Source of the DNA: Bhargavaea ginsengi
Lineage (GTDB): Bacteria; Bacillota; Bacilli; Bacillales_A; Planococcaceae
DNA: 64,000 nt
Direction of reading: 5' to 3'
Assembly (NCBI RefSeq): GCF_900109165.1
Contig: NZ_FNZF01000001.1
Span: forward strand, 363,376 to 427,375
Shown: one piece after another, positions 59,597 to 64,000 of the stretch
How the letters are laid out: each line of letters opens with the position of its first letter
Position numbering within the stretch: position 1 is the stretch's first letter
Notes under the pieces: generated by a model
What the model was told of the DNA's origin: nothing
Databases searched by the model: none
What the model saw: only the letters and a program-made list of their open reading frames with translations
Program-made: the position numbers and the translations under genes

Positions 59597-60658
59597 ATGG
59601 CAAAACAGAGACTGACCTGGGTCGACGTCACGAAAGGATTTCTCATGATCCTTGTCGTCATCGGCCATTATCCCGGGGAGCTCGACTTCCCCCTATCCAA
59701 ATATATTTACTGGTTCCATATGCCGGCCTTTTTCCTATTGAGCGGCCTGTTCTTCAAGGAAGTGAAAACAAGGGCGGAGGCAGGCGATTCCATATTGAAA
59801 CGGTTCATGCAGCTGATCGTTCCTTATCTGTTTTTCCTCGTCGCCATCACTGCGGTGCGTTACGGAATGGAAATCGGATATGGAAACACCGATCTGCAAT
59901 GGTATCTCAACGACCTGTGGACGCTCGTCGTCGGCGGCCGGTTTGTCCGGGGCGCCTACGGAGTGTTTTGGTTCGTGACGGCTCTGTTCGCCGTCTTCGT
60001 GCTGTTCACGTTCATGACGCGATTCTTTAGCCGCAAGGTCCAGATCGGACTCGTCGCCCTGTCTTACGTAGTCGCCCACACGGAGAGCCTGTTTGCCCAA
60101 CGGATGCTGGACGGCGATGTTGTCGAATCCGCACAGCAGATCCCCTTGCCGTGGAACGTCGATGTGGCGCTGATGGCACTCGTGTATTTCGCGATCGGCT
60201 ATTACCTGAAGACATTCTGGATGGAGATCAGCGGCAAGTGGCTTGCTGCCGGAGCTGTCACGGTCGCAGCCTGCCTTGCCTTTGATGCTGCAGGATTGTT
60301 CGATTATCACCTCAGCATGAAATTTCTGCGCTATGATCACTTCTTCCTGGATCTGATCATCCCGGTCTCCTGCACGGTTGTCGTCATCGGACTGTTCCAG
60401 CGCGCCGCACAGAAAATGCCGCTGAACTGGCTGCAGTTTATCGAGAAGCACTCCATCTCGATCATGTACCTCCATATCTTTGCGGATATCGTACTGAATG
60501 ACTTCTTCAATTATGGCCTGATCGGCTTTACCGCAATCGGCCTTGTGCTGCCGATCCTTGTATCGGTGGCCCTTGAGAAGTTCGTTCCTTACGGCAAGAT
60601 TTTTCTCGGCGGCTTCCGCCCGAGAAAGAAACCGGGATCCGCCGCTATGGTCAGATAA
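59597..60658 (+). CDS. Acyltransferase_3 family membrane protein
   Basis: 353 residues, ten or so hydrophobic spans. N-terminal RLTWVDVTKGFLMILVVIGH with the conserved His that marks acyltransferase_3 enzymes, and FHMPAFFLLSGLFF. Similar to membrane O-acetyltransferases of wall polysaccharides (OatA- or exopolysaccharide-type) but lacks the extra SGNH domain. CGGAGG before ATG. Acceptor unknown. Confidence 0.88.
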   Translation: MAKQRLTWVDVTKGFLMILVVIGHYPGELDFPLSKYIYWFHMPAFFLLSGLFFKEVKTRAEAGDSILKRFMQLIVPYLFFLVAITAVRYGMEIGYGNTDLQWYLNDLWTLVVGGRFVRGAYGVFWFVTALFAVFVLFTFMTRFFSRKVQIGLVALSYVVAHTESLFAQRMLDGDVVESAQQIPLPWNVDVALMALVYFAIGYYLKTFWMEISGKWLAAGAVTVAACLAFDAAGLFDYHLSMKFLRYDHFFLDLIIPVSCTVVVIGLFQRAAQKMPLNWLQFIEKHSISIMYLHIFADIVLNDFFNYGLIGFTAIGLVLPILVSVALEKFVPYGKIFLGGFRPRKKPGSAAMVR

Positions 60659-60659
60659 A

Positions 60660-60692
60660 GAAAACCGGAGAGGCTGCCTCTCCGGTTTTTCT
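60660..60692 (+). terminator. Rho-independent terminator of the acyltransferase gene
   Basis: AAAACCGGAGAGG / CCTCTCCGGTTTT 13-bp perfect stem, loop CTG, then T-run. Confidence 0.92.
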
Positions 60693-60775
60693 GTGCACAT
60701 TGATTATGAAAGACCGAGCAGGCGTCACGAGTGTATAAAGAGGAGCCATGAAAGACCAGGCATCCCCCGCATAAC

Positions 60776-60803
60776 AAAACCCGGAGCTGCGCTGGCTCCG
60801 GGC
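60776..60803 (-). terminator. Rho-independent terminator of the ABC exporter operon
   Basis: CCCGGAGC / GCTCCGGG stem with a seven-base loop, followed on the minus strand by TTTTG, just after the stop at 60808. Confidence 0.85.
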
Positions 60804-60807
60804 TTCA

Positions 60808-62631
60808 TTATAATTCTGCACCTTTCAGCATCTGGTCGTAGAGTCCTCCGCTGCCGATCAGGTCCTGCTGCCTGCCGGATTCGGCAAGGCGCCCGTCCTG
60901 CATGACGAAGATCATGTCCGCTTTCCTCACCGTGTTCAGACGGTGGGCGATAATGAAGCTCGTGCGCCCTTCCATCAGGCGCTCAAGCGCTTCCTGAATC
61001 TTCATCTCAGTGACAGTATCGATCGAGGAAGTGGCCTCGTCCAATAGGAGAAGCACGGGATCGGCGACGAGCGCACGGGCGATGGAGAGAAGTTGTTTCT
61101 GCCCCTGGCTGATTTCCCCGCCATCTGCAGAAAGGATCGTTTCATATCCGTCCTCCAGCTTCATGATGAAGTCATGTGCATTGGCTTCCTTAGCCGCCGA
61201 AATCACTTCCTCATCAGACGCATCCAGACGGCCGTAGCGGATGTTTTCCATGACACTCGCCTCAAATAAAAATGGGTCCTGGAGGACAAATGCCGTCTGG
61301 CTTCTGAGCGTTTTTCTCGGAAGCTCGGTGATCGGAATGCCGTCGATCAAGATCTGGCCTTCATTGGGGTCATAGAAACGGGCCAGGAGCTGCATGACGG
61401 TCGTTTTTCCGGCTCCGGTCGCCCCGACAAATGCCGCGGCTTCGCCTGGGCGCACCCGAAAGCTTACCCCTTCAACCGTATAGTCGCCCTCACCGTATCC
61501 GAAAGCGACATTGCGGAACTCAACATCCCCCTTAAGGATCGTGTCCGATTGACCTGTCGCGTCGTCCCGCTCCGGTTCCTCGTCCATGATGGCAAACACA
61601 CGCTCCGCTCCGGCTATGGCTGAGAGCACGGTGTTGAATTGGTTGGCGAGGTCATTGAGCGGCCGGGTGAACTGGCGGGCATACTCAGTAAAAATAACAA
61701 TCGTTCCGATCGTGACCAGCCCATCACCTGTGAGTGCGAGGATGCCGCCGATGCCGGCAACAACCGCGAACGCCCCGTTGTTCAGGAAGTTCATCACTTT
61801 CGGGATGAACCCGGCATAAGTCAGTGCCCAGAAACCGGTCCTGCGGAGGCGCTCACTTTTCTCGGTGAATTCCTCCATAACACGGTCTTCCTGCGAGAAG
61901 GCTTTGACGATGCGCTGTCCGGAGATCGATTCCTCAATCATGCCGTTCATTTCACCGACTGCACGCTGCTGGGCTTTGTATAGCCGGCCGGTACGCTTCG
62001 TCACCCACCGGACAGCCGCAAACATGAGCGGAACAATCGTCATGGTGAGCACGGTGAGCAGCGGGCTCAGCGAAATCATGACGGCAAGTGTCCCGACAAG
62101 CGTCAGAATGCTCGAGAACACCTGGATAAAGGAGTTGTTCAATGTCTGGCTGACGTTCTCGATATCGTTTGTCATCCGGCTCATCAGTTCTCCATGCTGC
62201 CTGCGGTCGAAAAACTTCACCGGGAGCCGCTGGAAATGGCTGAACAGCCCGGTCCTCATCTTAAAGACCGCACGCTGGGAAATGCCGATCATCCAGAAAC
62301 TCTGCAGGTACATCGCGACAGACAGTCCGGCGTAGACCGCAATCAGGATGATGACCATCCTTCCGAATCCGTCAAAGCGGCCCGCAACGATATACTCATC
62401 CACGATATGGCCGACCAGATAAGGCCCCAGTATGGACAGTCCCGAACTCAGGGCAACAAGTACGAGCACCGTGATGAGAAGCGCACGCTGCTCATCGACA
62501 AGACGCCAGATGCGCAGAAGCACATCCTTCCAATTGTTCGGACGCTCCCCCTTTTTTTCTTTCGGTTTCTTCAGGTCTTCCTTTGTGAGGATCGGCTCGT
62601 AACCGAACGGCCTTCTGATGAAATCAAACAT
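60808..62631 (-). CDS. ABC exporter half-transporter, YfiC-like (canonical NBD)
   Basis: 607 residues. Six-helix exporter membrane domain (about 45-340) with QRLPVKFFDRRQHGELMSR, and a nucleotide-binding domain: Walker A GATGAGKTT, signature ISQGQKQLLS (degenerate LSGGQ) and Walker B LLLLDEATSSID with the catalytic Glu. Its partner gene overlaps upstream by eight bases (ATGTTTGA). The combination of a consensus Glu here and Asp in the partner is typical of heterodimeric multidrug exporters (YfiBC, YheHI, TM287/288). Size fits B. subtilis YfiC. Confidence 0.92.
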   Translation of the reverse strand: MFDFIRRPFGYEPILTKEDLKKPKEKKGERPNNWKDVLLRIWRLVDEQRALLITVLVLVALSSGLSILGPYLVGHIVDEYIVAGRFDGFGRMVIILIAVYAGLSVAMYLQSFWMIGISQRAVFKMRTGLFSHFQRLPVKFFDRRQHGELMSRMTNDIENVSQTLNNSFIQVFSSILTLVGTLAVMISLSPLLTVLTMTIVPLMFAAVRWVTKRTGRLYKAQQRAVGEMNGMIEESISGQRIVKAFSQEDRVMEEFTEKSERLRRTGFWALTYAGFIPKVMNFLNNGAFAVVAGIGGILALTGDGLVTIGTIVIFTEYARQFTRPLNDLANQFNTVLSAIAGAERVFAIMDEEPERDDATGQSDTILKGDVEFRNVAFGYGEGDYTVEGVSFRVRPGEAAAFVGATGAGKTTVMQLLARFYDPNEGQILIDGIPITELPRKTLRSQTAFVLQDPFLFEASVMENIRYGRLDASDEEVISAAKEANAHDFIMKLEDGYETILSADGGEISQGQKQLLSIARALVADPVLLLLDEATSSIDTVTEMKIQEALERLMEGRTSFIIAHRLNTVRKADMIFVMQDGRLAESGRQQDLIGSGGLYDQMLKGAEL

Positions 62632-64000
62632 CCCCGTTCACCTCCCCGGCATTCGTGCTCTGTGATTCGACGATCTGCCGGTACAGCTCCGACTGTGCAA
62701 GCAGTTCCTGATGCGTGCCATAGCCTGACACGCGGCCTTCGTCAAGAAGGAGGATCCGGTCGGCGCCTGCCGCGGTCCCCACTTTCTGCGTGACGACCAG
62801 CATCGTCGCCCGCTCTCCCTCAAGTGCTTCCCACAGGGCGTTCTCCGTCTTTACATCAAGCGCGGATGTGCTGTCATCCAGAATCAGGATTGACGGATGA
62901 CGCACGAGCGCCCGGGCAATCGAGAGTCGCTGCTTCTGGCCTCCAGAAAGGTTGACCCCTTTCTGCCCGACCCGCGTCCCGTACTTTTCCGGGAAGCGCT
63001 CGACGGAGTCATGGATCTGGGCTTTCCGAGCCGCTTCCTCCAATTCATCCAACCCTGCTTCCGAATCCCCCCATCCGAGATTTTCATGGATCGAGCCGGT
63101 GAAGAGCATCGACTGCTGCGGAACATAGCCGATCGCATTGCGGAGATCCTTTAGCGGCCAATCCAGAATGTCCCGTCCGTCCAGCAGCACCCTGCCGGAC
63201 GTCGGTTCGAAAAATCTCGGGATCAGGTTCAGCAATGTCGACTTGCCGGAGCCAGTGGCTCCCATGATCGCAAGCTTTTCCCCCGGCCTCACGTGGAAAC
63301 TGATCCCGTGGAGGACGTCCTTTTCGGCGCCCTCATACGTAAAGGAGACGTTTTCGAAAAGGAGATCTCCGGCAGGCAGGCGTCCGCTCCCGCTCTCCTG
63401 CTCCTCGGTGCCGCCGTCGGCCAGAAGCACTTCTTCCATCCGCTCTGCGGATGCCTTGGCACGCGAGTACGCCACAATGATGAATGAGAACATCGAGAAC
63501 GAGCCGGTCATCCGTAGCGCGTAGTTGACAATGGCCACCACTTCACCGACTTCCGCTCCGCCTCCCCGGACTTCCTGCGCGCCAAATCAGAGCACGGCCA
63601 GCAAACTGATGTTCATGACGAAGAGCAGAAGCGGCAATATCAGCTCCATCAGGCGTACGGCCGAAACCGTATCCGAACGGAGTGCGCCCGCCACTTTGGA
63701 GAACCGGGACGATTCATACGTCCCCCTCAAGTACGCTTTCACCAGGCGCACCGCCTGAAGGTTTTCCTGAACGACCCGGTTCACACGGTCCAGACGGCGC
63801 TGGACACGGCCGAACATCGCCACCCCTTTCCTTACCATGAAGACGAGGAAGATGACGAGGAACGGCACGCCGATCATGAGAAACAGTGCAAGCTTCGGAT
63901 TCACGACAAAAGCCATGATGAGACTGCCTGCTGCGGCAAGCGGTGCCCGGAGCATAATCCTCAAACTCATATAAAGCACGTTCGACGTCATCGTGATGTC
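62624..64000 (-). pseudogene. ABC exporter half-transporter, YfiB-like, interrupted by in-frame TGA
   Basis: The frame is open on the minus strand from the right edge to 62624 except for TGA at 63589-63587. The sequence around it reads ISLLAVL-stop-FGAQEV where related exporters have LWFG, so TGG changed to TGA. Before it: membrane domain (RVQRRLDRVNRVVQENLQAVRLVKAY). After it: GATGSGKST, LSGGQKQRLS and ILDDSTSALD, with Asp instead of the catalytic Glu (degenerate site). If true, the gene makes a membrane fragment and perhaps a restart product from GTG codons near 63544. It could also be a sequencing error. The 5' end lies beyond the window. Confidence 0.8.

Noticed and set aside
59735-60700. 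321-codon minus-strand open frame
   Set aside because: Antisense to the acyltransferase; highly charged with no family resemblance, and no Shine-Dalgarno.
1-64000. CRISPR array, prophage, rRNA operon or replication origin
   Set aside because: No regularly spaced repeats, phage structural genes, rRNA sequence or DnaA-box cluster was seen.

Overview
The window is chromosomal DNA from a Gram-positive endospore-former-type bacterium of the Bacillales. The evidence is strong purine-rich Shine-Dalgarno sites, frequent TTG/GTG starts, Rho-independent terminators after most units, and Bacillus-family proteins: CcpC, the CBS protein CbpB/DarB, YkyB, YkwC, a Spo0E-like phosphatase, MhqR, a KinA-type kinase, KtrD, SigI/RsgI and a TerC/YkoY protein behind a yybP-ykoY riboswitch. 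Read from high to low coordinates, about 22.6-11.1 kb follows, as I remember it, the B. subtilis order ykoY-sigI-rsgI-ktrD-kin-mhqR ... ykvS/spo0E ... ykwC-ykyB-ykuL-ccpC. The GC-rich codon use (a little above 50% by eye, not computed) and a murE next to prfC, as in Staphylococcus aureus, suggest the Planococcaceae/Caryophanaceae side of the order, perhaps a Bhargavaea-like genus. That placement is inference.

Layout. 1-11.0 kb is one tightly coupled minus-strand operon of eight genes: a large secreted or membrane protein, an ABC ATPase and permease, a Gly/Ser-rich membrane protein, a MoxR AAA+ ATPase, a DUF58 protein, a BatA/VWA protein and a double-VWA/amidotransferase-like protein cut by the window edge. 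11.1-22.8 kb is the B. subtilis-like regulatory and homeostasis block. 22.8-31.8 kb holds an RND exporter, RF3, MurE, an M42 peptidase and an aldehyde dehydrogenase. 31.8-39.8 kb has tRNA-Val, small genes, a STAS protein, an intact IS1182-type insertion sequence, threonine catabolism (SDR-type threonine dehydrogenase plus Kbl) and an SMR pair. 39.8-50.2 kb has a P-loop ATPase, a YczE protein, YbaK, topoisomerase III, a cation/proton antiporter, a PseG/SpsG-like protein, a phospholipase-D-like protein and an ECF sigma factor. 50.3-51.0 kb is noncoding and built of GC-rich dispersed repeats. 51-64 kb holds a CNNM/CBS protein, an M20 dipeptidase, a nitroreductase, a PlsY-like acyltransferase, DegV, an amidase, tRNA-Ala, DUF2804, a glycerophosphodiesterase, a YusW-like lipoprotein, an acyltransferase and a two-gene heterodimeric ABC exporter.

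How the genes work together. Most units are ordinary housekeeping and envelope physiology. SigI/RsgI, KtrD, the TerC protein and its riboswitch, and the CBS/c-di-AMP protein are stress and ion homeostasis genes. Tdh and Kbl form a two-step threonine-to-glycine route, although three other genes lie between them. The two ABC half-transporters at the right edge should form one asymmetric dimer, but one half carries an in-frame TGA where a tryptophan codon is expected.

Points most worth a second look: the eight-gene MoxR/DUF58/VWA plus ABC operon, the least explained multi-gene system here; the TGA in the ABC gene; the DDPR substrate motif of MurE beside prfC; the IS whose transposase borrows a chromosomal stop codon and has a hairpin reaching its Shine-Dalgarno; a perfect 0A-box overlapping a candidate SigI promoter; the repeat cluster at 50.35-50.95 kb; and several small ORFs. 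No rRNA, CRISPR array, prophage or replication origin was seen.
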